Positions 25,652 to 33,846 of a stretch of 64,000 nucleotides of DNA are shown here, piece after piece; within the stretch, counting starts at the first letter, position 1; each line of letters starts with the position of its first letter. This DNA is from Virgibacillus_F necropolis_A (GTDB lineage Bacteria > Bacillota > Bacilli > Bacillales > Amphibacillaceae), in NCBI RefSeq assembly GCF_044793635.1, contig NZ_CP084992.1:2232001-2296000 (forward strand). Reading direction: 5' to 3'. The translations under genes were made by a program, and so were the position numbers. The notes under the pieces are model-generated. The model saw only the letters and a program-made list of their open reading frames with translations. It had not been told where the DNA came from and made no database searches.

Positions 25652-27121
25652 ATGACTAACGATGTTCGTGTAAGATACGCGCCAAGTCCTACTGGTCATT
25701 TACATATTGGAAATGCGCGCACAGCATTATTTAACTATTTATATGCAAAACATTTTGATGGCAAATTTATTATTAGAACAGAAGATACTGATGACAAGCG
25801 TAATGTTGCTGGAGGAGAAGAAAGTCAGCTATCATTTTTGAAATGGCTAGGAATTGAATGGGATGAAGGTGCTGATGTTGGTGGTGACTATGGTCCATAC
25901 CGCCAAATGGAGCGATTAGATTTATATACGAAATATGTAAATGAGCTTTTGGAAAGTGGCCTTGCATATAAATGTTACATGACAGAAGAAGAGTTAGATG
26001 CAGAACGAGAAGAACAAAAGGCAAATGGACAAGTTCCCAAGTATTCTGGCGCGCATTGTAATCTTTCAGAAGAACAAATTGCTGCGTTCGAACAAGAGGG
26101 ACGTTTGCCTAGCATTCGTATGCGTGTTCCTGCCAATAAAACATATAGGTTTAATGATATTGTACGTGGGAATATTACCTTTGAATCAAGTGATTTTGGT
26201 GATTGGGTTATCGTGAAAAAGAACGGTATTCCAACTTATAACTTTGCTGTAGCTATTGATGACCATTTAATGCGTATTACCCATATACTCCGAGGTGAAG
26301 AACATATTTCAAACACGCCTAAACAAATGATGATTTATGAAGCGTTTGGCTGGGAAGCGCCAACTTTTGGACATATGACGTTGATTTTAAACGAAGAACG
26401 TAAAAAGCTAAGCAAACGTGATCAACATGTTTTACAATTTATCGAGCAATATCATGATTTGGGTTACTTGCCTGAAGCAATGTTCAATTTCATTACATTA
26501 CTTGGATGGTCTCCGGTTGGTGAGGAAGAAATTTTCGACAAAAATAAACTGATCGAAATCTTTGATCCGGAGCGTTTATCGACATCAGCTGCCATATTTG
26601 ACCCACAAAAGTTGAAGTGGATGAATAATCAATACATCAAAATGTTTGACCACGAGACAATTGTGAAATTAACTTTACCGCATTTGATTGAATCAGGTCG
26701 TTTACCTAAGGATATGGACAATGAGAAAAAAGCTTGGGCGGAAAACGTGATTTCATTATACGAAGAACAGCTTCGTTATGGTGCAGAAATCGTTGAATTA
26801 ACGGATATGTTTTTCAATGAAAAAATAGAGTATGATGAGGATGCGATGGAGGTTCTGCGTGGAGAACAAGTTCCTGAGGTATTGCAGGTGTATGCGGATA
26901 AGCTGATTCATCTGGATGAATTTAATAAAGATACAATTAAAGCGGCAATAAAAGAAACACAAAAAGAAACGAAACAAAAAGGGAAAAAATTATTCATGCC
27001 AATCCGTGTCGCAACCACGGGTCAAACACACGGTCCAGAACTTCCTATGGCAATTGAATTGTTAGGGAAAAGTGTGATTATTAAACGGCTTGATGAAATT
27101 TTACATGAATTAAAAGCTTAA
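25652..27121 (+). CDS. gltX: Glutamyl-tRNA synthetase
   Basis: 489-aa class I aminoacyl-tRNA synthetase; in most Bacilli it also charges tRNA-Gln, which GatCAB then amidates. HIGH motif SPTGHLHIGN near residue 12, KMSKS-type motif KLSKRDQ near residue 252, then the helical anticodon-binding region. ATG 25652 is 8 bases after GGAAGGGG and gives the usual N-terminus VRVRYAPSPTG; the upstream GTG 25634 is unlikely. The upstream terminator suggests it has its own promoter. Confidence 0.97.
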   Translation: MTNDVRVRYAPSPTGHLHIGNARTALFNYLYAKHFDGKFIIRTEDTDDKRNVAGGEESQLSFLKWLGIEWDEGADVGGDYGPYRQMERLDLYTKYVNELLESGLAYKCYMTEEELDAEREEQKANGQVPKYSGAHCNLSEEQIAAFEQEGRLPSIRMRVPANKTYRFNDIVRGNITFESSDFGDWVIVKKNGIPTYNFAVAIDDHLMRITHILRGEEHISNTPKQMMIYEAFGWEAPTFGHMTLILNEERKKLSKRDQHVLQFIEQYHDLGYLPEAMFNFITLLGWSPVGEEEIFDKNKLIEIFDPERLSTSAAIFDPQKLKWMNNQYIKMFDHETIVKLTLPHLIESGRLPKDMDNEKKAWAENVISLYEEQLRYGAEIVELTDMFFNEKIEYDEDAMEVLRGEQVPEVLQVYADKLIHLDEFNKDTIKAAIKETQKETKQKGKKLFMPIRVATTGQTHGPELPMAIELLGKSVIIKRLDEILHELKA

Positions 27122-27169
27122 TTTGTTCACAATCAAATGAAAATGTAATATAGTAATAAATACAATAGT

Positions 27170-27412
27170 GAACGTCGATAAGGAGAAGTAGAAAACCTCT
27201 AGCTTATTTAGAGAGAATCATCACCGGCTGAAAGTGATTCTAAGCGATGTTTTCGAAATGCACCTTAAGAGTCTGTTATGGAAATTTAAGTATATAACAG
27301 CGGCACTCTTCCGTTATTAGAGGTGAAGTTGGGAGCATAACTCTGCTCCAAACAGAGTGGAACCGCGCCATAAGCGTCTCTGTGTAGTAAATACACAGGG
27401 GCGTTTTTTATT
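27170..27412 (+). promoter_or_regulatory. T-box leader (cysteine) upstream of cysE-cysS
   Basis: Conserved T-box AGAGTGGAACCGCG at 27354-27367, then an intrinsic terminator (27373-27386 with 27392-27405, followed by TTTTTT). In stem I, GAAATGCACC places TGC (27259-27261) as specifier codon, matching tRNA-Cys(GCA). Uncharged tRNA-Cys should stabilise the antiterminator and switch on cysE-cysS. A TACAAT at 27161-27166 may be the -10 element. This accounts for most of the 320-base gap after gltX. Confidence 0.93.
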
Positions 27413-27442
27413 TATTGTCTATAAAGAAGGTGGTGTTAGAAA

Positions 27443-28111
27443 ATGGGAATCTTAAAGCGGATGAAAGCAGATATGGATGTTGTATTCGAACAAGACCCGG
27501 CAGCTCGAACTTATTTTGAAGTATTTTTAACTTATTCAGGGTTACATGCAATATGGTCACATCGAATTGCACATACTTTTTATAAACGGAATTTATTTTT
27601 TATAGCACGTGTCATTTCACAACTTAATCGTTTCTTTACTGGGATAGAAATACATCCTGGCGCCCGTATTGGGGAAAGGTTTTTCATTGATCATGGAATG
27701 GGTGTGGTCATTGGTGAAACATGTGAGATAGGGAATAATGTTACTATCTTTCAAGGCGTAACCCTAGGTGGAACAGGAAAAGAAAAAGGAAAACGGCATC
27801 CGACCATTAAAGACAATGCTCTTGTTGCAACAGGTGCAAAGGTCCTGGGGTCGATTGTGATTGGTGAGAATTCAAAGGTTGGTGGTGGATCAGTTGTTTT
27901 ACATGATGTGCCAGATAACTCCACCGTGGTAGGTATACCCGGGCGTGTAGTCGTTCAAAATGGTGAAAGGCTCAGACGCGATTTAGATCATCACAAAATG
28001 CCAGACCCTATTGATGATCGTTGCAATCAGTTGGAGACGGAAGTTCGTTTATTAACTGCTGAAATAGCAAAATTGAAAGAGGGGAATCAGAGTGACAATC
28101 ACAATATATAA
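27443..28111 (+). CDS. cysE: Serine O-acetyltransferase
   Basis: 222 aa. Acetylates serine with acetyl-CoA, giving O-acetylserine for CysK (gene at 53). The N-terminal helical part is followed by a left-handed beta-helix of hexapeptide repeats: EIHPGARIGERFFIDHGMG (split), VVIGETCEIGNNVTIFQGVTLGG (split), and the catalytic-site histidine in RHPTIKDN. Preceded by the Cys T-box; its end overlaps cysS by 20 bases. Confidence 0.96.
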   Translation: MGILKRMKADMDVVFEQDPAARTYFEVFLTYSGLHAIWSHRIAHTFYKRNLFFIARVISQLNRFFTGIEIHPGARIGERFFIDHGMGVVIGETCEIGNNVTIFQGVTLGGTGKEKGKRHPTIKDNALVATGAKVLGSIVIGENSKVGGGSVVLHDVPDNSTVVGIPGRVVVQNGERLRRDLDHHKMPDPIDDRCNQLETEVRLLTAEIAKLKEGNQSDNHNI

Positions 28112-29492
28112 TACATTAACTCGACAAAAAGAAGACTTCAAACCGTTGCAAGAAGGTAAGGTTAGCATGTACGTGTGTGGTCCAACGGTTTATAACTATA
28201 TTCATATCGGGAATGCGCGCCCAGCAATTGTTTTTGATTCTGTTAGAAGATACCTGGAGTACAAAGGCTATGACGTTAATTATGTATTAAACTTTACGGA
28301 TGTCGATGACAAAATTATTAAGGTTGCAAATGAATTAGGGGAAGAAATTCCTGAGCTAACAAATCGTTTTATCGATGCCTATCAAGAGGATATCGCTGCA
28401 CTAGGGGTGAAAAAAGCCACACATAATCCGCGTGTTACGGAAGCGATGGATGATATTATAACGTTTGTTGCGACATTAATTGATAAAGGTTTCGCTTATG
28501 AAGTAGACGGAGACGTTTATTTTAAGCCTCGTTCTTTTGATGATTATGGAAAGCTTTCACATCAGTCAATCGATGAGTTGCGCTCTGGTGCTCGAATTCA
28601 AATCGGTGAGAAAAAAGAGGACCCGCTTGATTTCGCATTATGGAAAAATGCAAAAGATGGTGAAATTGCTTGGGCTTCACCTTGGGGACAGGGACGACCA
28701 GGCTGGCATATTGAATGCTCTGCAATGGCTAAAAAATATCTTGGTGAGACGATTGATATCCACGCAGGTGGTCAGGATCTGACATTTCCGCATCATGAGA
28801 ATGAAATTGCCCAATCTGAAGCAATGAATGGAAAATCATTTGCTAGATACTGGATGCATAATGGCTACATTAATATTGATAATGAAAAAATGTCTAAGTC
28901 TCTTGGGAACTTTGTCTTAACAAAAGAATTAATCGAACAGCATGACCCACAAGTCATTCGGTTTTTCATGTTAAGTGTTCATTACCGTAATCCGATTAAC
29001 TTTAGTGAAGAATTATTAGAAGGTACAAAAAATAGTTACGAGCGAATTAAAAATGCTCTTGATAACCTAGATCATAGAAAAAACACAAGTACAAACTTTG
29101 ACCAACAGGTAGAAGAATGGGAAACAAAAATTACTAACCTTAAACAAAGCTTTGAGGAAGCAATGGATGATGATTTTAATACAGCAAATGCAATTTCTGT
29201 CTTATTTGATTTAACAAAAGAAGCGAATCTATATTTGAAATCAAAGCACACATCAACACAGGTTATTCAGTCATTCCAAGATAGTATATCCACTATTTTA
29301 TCTGTACTTGGGATCCAAATTGAACAAGAAAAGGAACTACTTGATGCAGATATAGATGCATTAATCCAGGAACGAATTGAGGCGCGTAAAAATCGTAACT
29401 TTAAGCGGGCAGATGAAATCCGTGATACATTAAAGGAGAAAAGTATCCTGTTAGAGGATACCCCTCAAGGCATAAGGTGGAAAAGAGGCTAG
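28092..29492 (+). CDS. cysS: Cysteinyl-tRNA synthetase
   Basis: 466-aa class I synthetase. HIGH motif YNYIHIGNARP near residue 31, zinc ligands in YVCGPT and HIECS plus the HHENE histidine, KMSKSLGN motif near residue 266, and a C-terminal anticodon-binding helical bundle. Start is GTG 28092 inside the end of cysE, so translation is probably coupled. Controlled by the Cys T-box with cysE, so tRNA charging regulates both cysteine synthesis and use. Confidence 0.97.
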   Translation: MTITIYNTLTRQKEDFKPLQEGKVSMYVCGPTVYNYIHIGNARPAIVFDSVRRYLEYKGYDVNYVLNFTDVDDKIIKVANELGEEIPELTNRFIDAYQEDIAALGVKKATHNPRVTEAMDDIITFVATLIDKGFAYEVDGDVYFKPRSFDDYGKLSHQSIDELRSGARIQIGEKKEDPLDFALWKNAKDGEIAWASPWGQGRPGWHIECSAMAKKYLGETIDIHAGGQDLTFPHHENEIAQSEAMNGKSFARYWMHNGYINIDNEKMSKSLGNFVLTKELIEQHDPQVIRFFMLSVHYRNPINFSEELLEGTKNSYERIKNALDNLDHRKNTSTNFDQQVEEWETKITNLKQSFEEAMDDDFNTANAISVLFDLTKEANLYLKSKHTSTQVIQSFQDSISTILSVLGIQIEQEKELLDADIDALIQERIEARKNRNFKRADEIRDTLKEKSILLEDTPQGIRWKRG

Positions 29493-29496
29493 TAGT

Positions 29497-29895
29497 ATGG
29501 ATTTAGATGTTAAACAGCTGAAGAGTCTTGCCTTAGCCTACATGGGTGATGCTGTGTATGAAGTCAGTGTTCGTGAACACTTGATTCGTACAGGACAGGT
29601 GAAGCCAAACAATCTTCATAAAAAGGCTATCTCATTTGTTTCGGCAACTGGGCAGGCTAAGGTTATCTTAAGCTGGTTAGAAAGAAAAATTTTAACGGAT
29701 GAGGAAGAACGGGTTGTCTCACGAGGCAGAAATGCAAAGTCGGGGTCCATACCAAAAAACACAAGTGTTCAGACCTATCGCTATAGCACGGCTTTTGAAG
29801 CTTTGATTGGCTTTCATTATCTACAAAAAAATGAAGAGCGATTAGAGGAATTATTGGATAAAGCAATTCAATTTATTGAGGAAGGGAGTGTCTGA
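29497..29895 (+). CDS. mrnC: Mini-ribonuclease III
   Basis: 132 aa, an RNase III catalytic domain without the dsRNA-binding domain. LALAYMGDAVYEVSVREHL carries the signature aspartate and ALIGFHYL the second acidic cluster region. In B. subtilis it matures 23S rRNA ends, relevant to the two 23S genes here. Begins 4 bases after cysS; its end overlaps the likely start of rlmB. Confidence 0.95.
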   Translation: MDLDVKQLKSLALAYMGDAVYEVSVREHLIRTGQVKPNNLHKKAISFVSATGQAKVILSWLERKILTDEEERVVSRGRNAKSGSIPKNTSVQTYRYSTAFEALIGFHYLQKNEERLEELLDKAIQFIEEGSV

Positions 29896-30640
29896 ATTGG
29901 ACCACGAAATCATTATTGGAAAAAATCCAGTATTTGAAGCATTGAGATCAGGTCGTTCAGTAAATAAGGTATTAATTTCTGATCAATTAAACATAAACGC
30001 AAGTAAAAAAGTAAATCAATTGGCAAAAGAAGCTAATACAGTTGTACAGAAAGTGCCAAAAAGTAAGCTTGATCAACTAGGTGAGGGGAGTCATCAGGGA
30101 GTTCTCGCATATGTTGCATCCTATCAATATGCTGATTTAGAAGATTTATTTCAAGTTGCATCAACAAAAGATGAAGCACCATTTTTTATTATATTGGACG
30201 AGCTTGAGGATCCTCATAATTTGGGTTCCATTTTACGTACTGCTGATGCCACAGGAGCGCATGGTGTTATCATCCCTAAAAGGAGATCGGTTGGCCTGAC
30301 AGCAACTGTTGCGAAAACTTCCGCTGGTGCAATTGAGCACATTCCAGTTGCGCGAGTAACCAATATCGCTACTACTATTGAAGAATTGAAGAGTAGAAAC
30401 GTATGGGTGGTCGGAACCGCAGCAGATGGTACAGAAGATTACCGCGCACTAGATGGAGCAATGCCTATCGCGTTAGTTATTGGTAACGAAGGAAAAGGGA
30501 TGAGTCGCCTTGTCCAAGAAAAATGTGATTGGACTGTAAGCTTACCATTGAAAGGAAAGGTATCTTCCTTAAATGCATCTGTAGCATGTAGTTTATTGCT
30601 CTATGAAGTATTCCGGAAAAGATTTCCGTTAGGGAAATAA
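29888..30640 (+). CDS. rlmB: 23S rRNA (guanosine-2'-O-)-methyltransferase RlmB family (SpoU)
   Basis: About 250 aa. N-terminal L30e-like substrate-binding domain (about 1-80), then a SpoU domain with a trefoil knot: motif 1 ILDELEDPHNLGSILRTADATG (split), motif 2 LVIGNEGKGMSRLV and motif 3 LPLKGKVSSLNASVA. Possible starts are TTG 29876, GTG 29888 and TTG 29897; GTG 29888 and TTG 29897 both have suitable purine-rich sites, and the choice between them is open. The exact target nucleotide is inferred from the family. Confidence 0.93.
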   Translation: MSELDHEIIIGKNPVFEALRSGRSVNKVLISDQLNINASKKVNQLAKEANTVVQKVPKSKLDQLGEGSHQGVLAYVASYQYADLEDLFQVASTKDEAPFFIILDELEDPHNLGSILRTADATGAHGVIIPKRRSVGLTATVAKTSAGAIEHIPVARVTNIATTIEELKSRNVWVVGTAADGTEDYRALDGAMPIALVIGNEGKGMSRLVQEKCDWTVSLPLKGKVSSLNASVACSLLLYEVFRKRFPLGK

Positions 30641-30643
30641 ATG

Positions 30644-31153
30644 ATGGATGTACTAGTTGTAGATGGATATAACATCATTGGCGATTGGGAAGATTTAAAA
30701 CGGTTGAAGGATATTGATCTTGAGCAGGCCCGCAACCGATTAATCGAAAAGATGGCTGAATATAAAGCATTCACTGGTTACCGAGTAATTATTATCTTTG
30801 ATGCATATTACGTTCCCGGAATCGCAAACAAAATAAACGAATATAAAGTCGAAATTATCTATACTAAGGAAAATGAGACTGCAGATGAACGAATCGAAAA
30901 GCTTGTAAAAAGCTTGAAAAATGTAGTGAATCAAGTATACGTTGCTACCTCTGACTATGCGGAGCAACGTACTATATTTGGAAGAGGTGCATTACGAAAG
31001 TCTGCAAGAGAATTGTATATCGAACTAGTAGATATGGAAGCGGAAATCGAAAAAAGTATCAAGCAGCACGAAAAAGCAAATAAACATATAAAAATTCCAC
31101 TAACAGATGATATTTTAGAAAAATTCGAAAAGTGGCGCCGTGGCAATGAATAA
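30644..31153 (+). CDS. rae1: Ribosome-associated endoribonuclease Rae1 (YacP, NYN domain)
   Basis: 169 aa, a NYN/PIN-like nuclease domain: VLVVDGYNIIGDW at the N-terminus with the first catalytic aspartate, IIIFDAYYVPG and VYVATSDYAEQ further on. B. subtilis Rae1 cleaves mRNA in the ribosomal A site. ATG 30641 and 30644 are both possible; the second has 7-base spacing to AGGGAA. It follows rlmB directly and precedes sigH. Confidence 0.92.
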   Translation: MDVLVVDGYNIIGDWEDLKRLKDIDLEQARNRLIEKMAEYKAFTGYRVIIIFDAYYVPGIANKINEYKVEIIYTKENETADERIEKLVKSLKNVVNQVYVATSDYAEQRTIFGRGALRKSARELYIELVDMEAEIEKSIKQHEKANKHIKIPLTDDILEKFEKWRRGNE

Positions 31154-31197
31154 GGCGGAAAAAGTCGATATATCGCATTAAGTAATCGGATTTCATA

Positions 31198-31227
31198 TTG
31201 ACGATATGGAAACGCTTCCTGTATACT
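31198..31227 (+). promoter_or_regulatory. sigH promoter
   Basis: TTGACG (31198-31203), 18 bases, TATACT (31222-31227), about 40 bases before the sigH start. In B. subtilis the sigH promoter is a target of AbrB; no operator can be claimed from sequence alone. Confidence 0.7.
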
Positions 31228-31268
31228 AACTCTATAATTGACAGGTTTTGTGTCGGGGGGTCTTTTTT

Positions 31269-31919
31269 GTGAAGGTCAAGCAGCTAGAGACAGAAAACGA
31301 TAACTTAAACGTGCTTGATGACGATGCTATCATTCATTTGATTCATCAAGGTGATAGCCGTGCGCTTGATTATTTAATTCACAAATATAAAAATTTTGTG
31401 CGAGCAAAAGCACGAACCTATTTTTTAATTGGTGCTGATAAAGAAGATATTGTACAAGAAGGTATGATAGGTCTTTACAAAGCAATACGAGATTTTGATT
31501 CGGACAAGCTATCATCATTTAAAGCTTTTGCTGAATTGTGTATCACAAGACAAATTATTACGGCAGTAAAAACGTCAACAAGACAAAAGCATATACCGTT
31601 AAATTCATATGTGTCACTGGACAAACCAGTGTATGATGAAGAATCAGATAGAACGTTACTGGATATTATTGCAGGATCAAGAGCGATTGATCCGCAAGAA
31701 TTACTCGTAAATCGAGAGAAGTTCGCTGATATGGAATCTAAATTGTCGGAATTATTAAGCGAGTTAGAGAAAAAGTCACTGCATTTATATTTAGATGGTC
31801 AATCCTATCAGGAGATATCTGTAGAATTAAAACGACATGTGAAGTCGATTGATAATGCGTTGCAAAGGGTGAAACGTAAGTTTGAACAATTAATAGAATC
31901 ACGAGAGATAACCCTGTAA
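31269..31919 (+). CDS. sigH: RNA polymerase sigma factor SigH (sigma-30)
   Basis: About 216 aa sigma-70 family protein. Region 2 (about 28-110) includes DYLIHKYKNFVRAKAR, the FLIGADKEDIVQEGMIGLYKAIRDF stretch (split) and FAELCITRQIITAVK; region 4 (about 155-210) ends in ISVELKRHVKSIDNALQRVKRK. It directs transition-phase and early sporulation genes in Bacilli. GTG 31269 is 7 bases after GGGGGGT; the open frame extends to TTG 31248 but that has no ribosome site. Location after rae1 is conserved. Confidence 0.95.
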   Translation: MKVKQLETENDNLNVLDDDAIIHLIHQGDSRALDYLIHKYKNFVRAKARTYFLIGADKEDIVQEGMIGLYKAIRDFDSDKLSSFKAFAELCITRQIITAVKTSTRQKHIPLNSYVSLDKPVYDEESDRTLLDIIAGSRAIDPQELLVNREKFADMESKLSELLSELEKKSLHLYLDGQSYQEISVELKRHVKSIDNALQRVKRKFEQLIESREITL

Positions 31920-31926
31920 ACAAGCA

Positions 31927-31955
31927 TTGACACATTAATCTAACAATGCTACATT
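31927..31955 (+). promoter_or_regulatory. Promoter of rpmG-secE
   Basis: TTGACA (31927-31932), 17 bases, extended -10 TGC-TACATT (31947-31955). Confidence 0.7.
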
Positions 31956-31990
31956 AATAGAAGTGAAAAACCCTTGTATGGGGTGATAAA

Positions 31991-32140
31991 ATGAATAAAA
32001 AGGTAACTTTATCGTGTGCAGAATGTTCAAGTAGAAATTATTCAACTAATAAAAATGTATCCACACAACCAAACCGACTAGAAGTTCGAAAATACTGTAA
32101 AACATGTGGAAAACATACGCTGCACCGTGAAACTAAATAA
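31991..32140 (+). CDS. rpmG: 50S ribosomal protein L33, zinc-binding type
   Basis: 49 aa: MNKKVTLSCAECSSRNYST at the start, and CKTCGKHTLHRETK at the end. Two CxxC pairs form a zinc ribbon, so this is the C+ form of L33. ATG 31991 follows GGGGTGA. The location before secE-nusG is standard. Other L33 paralogues may exist elsewhere in the genome. Confidence 0.95.
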   Translation: MNKKVTLSCAECSSRNYSTNKNVSTQPNRLEVRKYCKTCGKHTLHRETK

Positions 32141-32176
32141 GACGAATCCTTCTTAGTAGAGTTTGGGGGTACTACC

Positions 32177-32350
32177 ATGAAGCTTTTTCAATTTTTTAAG
32201 AATGTATCACGTGAAATGAAGAAGGTTAGCTGGCCTAAAGGGAAAGAGCTAACAAGTTATACGGTTACTGTAATTGCAACAGTGGTATTTGTAGCGGTTT
32301 TCTTTACAGTTATCGACCAATTGATTACACTGGTATTAAATAATTTTTAA
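32177..32350 (+). CDS. secE: Preprotein translocase subunit SecE
   Basis: 57-aa single-span membrane protein of the SecYEG channel (SecY is encoded at 59136). The cytoplasmic amphipathic helix FFKNVSREMKKVSWPKGKEL carries the conserved VSWP; one hydrophobic helix (about 29-54) follows. This short form is usual in Firmicutes. ATG 32177; a GGGGGT site is 10 bases upstream. Confidence 0.95.
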   Translation: MKLFQFFKNVSREMKKVSWPKGKELTSYTVTVIATVVFVAVFFTVIDQLITLVLNNF

Positions 32351-32411
32351 ATGCAATTATTGAATAATAACACTATATTTATGTTATAATGAAAATTAAT
32401 AGCGCTTTTCA

Positions 32412-32436
32412 AAAAAACCCGACTTACGGGTTTTTT
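32412..32436 (+). terminator. Intrinsic terminator between secE and nusG
   Basis: AAAAAACCCG (32412-32421) pairs with CGGGTTTTTT (32427-32436), loop ACTTA. An extended -10-like TGTTATAAT at 32392-32400 lies just before it. No promoter is evident between this terminator and nusG, so nusG expression may depend on read-through. Confidence 0.85.
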
Positions 32437-32515
32437 AATATTGTAGATTTTTTTAGAGCGGATGGTTTCTCGCTTATGCGTGTCAACCCAGACAGTCACC
32501 TCCGCTTTTCTAATT

Positions 32516-32543
32516 AAGGGAGGGAAGGACAATATTTTGTCCT
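32516..32543 (+). promoter_or_regulatory. nusG ribosome site separated from start by a hairpin
   Basis: AAGGGAGGGA (32516-32525) is the only good ribosome site but lies 24 bases before ATG 32550. The gap holds a perfect 7-bp hairpin AGGACAA-TATT-TTGTCCT (32526-32543); when folded, the ribosome site lies about 6 bases from the start. The codon just before the ATG is an in-frame TAA, so no earlier start is possible. Just upstream (32454-32515) another hairpin pairs AGCGGA with TCCGCT. Confidence 0.6.
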
Positions 32544-32549
32544 GTTTAA

Positions 32550-33083
32550 ATGGAGAAAAATTGGTATGTTGTTCATACGTATTCGGGTTATGAAAACAAA
32601 GTAAAAACAAATTTAGAAAAACGTGTAGAAACGATGGGGATGGAAGATAAGATTTTTCGAGTTATCGTTCCGGAAGACGAAGAAACAGAAATTAAAAACG
32701 GAAAAAAGAAGGTAACTAAAAAGAAATTCTTCCCTGGCTATGTTTTGACTGAAATGGTCATGACGGATGATTCCTGGTATGTTGTCAGAAACACACCTGG
32801 TGTAACAGGATTTGTTGGTTCTAGTGGACATGGTTCAAAGCCGACCCCGTTACTACCTGATGAGGTAGAAACAGTTCTAAAACGAATGGGTGTTACAGAT
32901 GCAGTAACCCAAATTGATTTTGACTTAAAAGAAAATGTGCGTGTGAATGATGGACCATTTGCGAATTTCACTGGATCGATTGAACATATTGACATTGATA
33001 AGCAAAAAGTAAAGGTGCATGTTAATATGTTTGGTAGAGAAACTCCTGTTGAACTTGATTTCTCACAAATAGAAAAACTATAA
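32550..33083 (+). CDS. nusG: Transcription termination/antitermination factor NusG
   Basis: 177 aa with an NGN domain (about 1-110; WYVVHTYSGYENKVK, FFPGYVLTEM, VRNTPGVTGFVG) and a C-terminal KOW domain (about 125-177; VRVNDGPFANFTGSIEHID). Binds RNA polymerase and affects pausing. The start is fixed by an in-frame stop immediately upstream. Its leader is unusual (terminator and hairpins). Confidence 0.97.
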   Translation: MEKNWYVVHTYSGYENKVKTNLEKRVETMGMEDKIFRVIVPEDEETEIKNGKKKVTKKKFFPGYVLTEMVMTDDSWYVVRNTPGVTGFVGSSGHGSKPTPLLPDEVETVLKRMGVTDAVTQIDFDLKENVRVNDGPFANFTGSIEHIDIDKQKVKVHVNMFGRETPVELDFSQIEKL

Positions 33084-33130
33084 ATAGAAGCAAGTGAAAT
33101 ATATTTTAGTATTGAATCTACCACAATATC

Positions 33131-33159
33131 TTGCATTCTTTTCTAATTCATGCTAAAAT
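33131..33159 (+). promoter_or_regulatory. rplK promoter
   Basis: TTGCAT (33131-33136), 17 bases, extended -10 TGC-TAAAAT (33151-33159). Confidence 0.75.
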
Positions 33160-33208
33160 TCTCTTGTTATTTATGTCCTCGATTTAAGAGGGAAATGGCT
33201 AATAATGA

Positions 33209-33235
33209 GTGGGAGGGTATAAACCCTATTACCAC
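33209..33235 (+). promoter_or_regulatory. Putative L1 operator in the rplK leader
   Basis: GTGG-GA-GGG-TATAAA-CCC-TATTA-CCAC folds into two short helices joined by an asymmetric loop. The outer helix and loop resemble the L1-binding stalk of 23S rRNA in this window (GGTGG-GAG at 9918, GATA-CCACC at 9968). The same flanks recur before rplA. Autogenous control by L1 is inferred. Confidence 0.6.
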
Positions 33236-33262
33236 ATCACGGACTTTAAGGAGGTGTGTCTC

Positions 33263-33688
33263 GTGGCTAAAAAAGTAATCAAGATTGTAAAACTACAAAT
33301 TCCGGCTGGTAAAGCAAATCCAGCACCGCCAGTAGGACCAGCATTAGGTCAAGCAGGTGTTAACATTATGGGATTCTGTAAAGAATTTAATGCTCGTACG
33401 CAAGATGAAGCAGGTATGATTATCCCGGTTGAAATTTCGGTATTTGAAGACCGTTCATTTACATTTGTTACAAAAACTCCACCTGCTGCTGTATTGTTGA
33501 AAAAAGCAGCTGGAATCGAATCTGGTTCTGGTGAACCTAACCGTAATAAAGTCGCTACTGTAAAACGCGATAAAGTAAAAGAAATTGCGGAAACAAAAAT
33601 GCCTGACTTAAACGCCGCTGATGTAGAAGCAGCGATGCGCATGGTTGAAGGAACTGCACGTAGCATGGGTATTACGATAGAAGACTAA
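33263..33688 (+). CDS. rplK: 50S ribosomal protein L11
   Basis: 141 aa, the normal length. N-terminal domain KLQIPAGKANPAPPVGPALG (thiopeptide-binding proline helix) and C-terminal rRNA-binding domain ending VEGTARSMGITIED. Part of the GTPase-associated centre with L10-L12. GTG 33263 is 6 bases after AAGGAGGTG; the longer open frame from 33209 covers the leader and is not used. Confidence 0.97.
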   Translation: MAKKVIKIVKLQIPAGKANPAPPVGPALGQAGVNIMGFCKEFNARTQDEAGMIIPVEISVFEDRSFTFVTKTPPAAVLLKKAAGIESGSGEPNRNKVATVKRDKVKEIAETKMPDLNAADVEAAMRMVEGTARSMGITIED

Positions 33689-33716
33689 TACCTTTATGCT
33701 TTTCAAATACGACCTG

Positions 33717-33754
33717 GGTTGCGATAGTGGGATTCCATTTCTCGCAGCCTTTTT
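33717..33754 (+). terminator. Terminator-like hairpin between rplK and rplA
   Basis: GGTTGCGA (33717-33724) pairs with TCGCAGCC (33742-33749, one G-U pair), with a further AGTGG/CCATT inner pairing and five T. It may attenuate rplA relative to rplK. Confidence 0.7.
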
Positions 33755-33776
33755 CGTGAAAAGTAACAGGTATGCT

Positions 33777-33828
33777 TTATAAAAGCCACGGCGCTTTTAT
33801 AAGTGGGAGGTATTACCGCTATTACCAC
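33777..33828 (+). promoter_or_regulatory. Hairpin and second putative L1 operator before rplA
   Basis: A perfect 10-bp hairpin TTATAAAAGC/GCTTTTATAA (33777-33786 with 33793-33802) is followed at once by GTGGGAGG and CTATTACCACA (33803-33829), the same outer elements as in the rplK leader. The site ends a few bases before the rplA ribosome site, so bound L1 could block translation. Confidence 0.55.
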
Positions 33829-33846
33829 AAATGAGGAGGAAACAAA

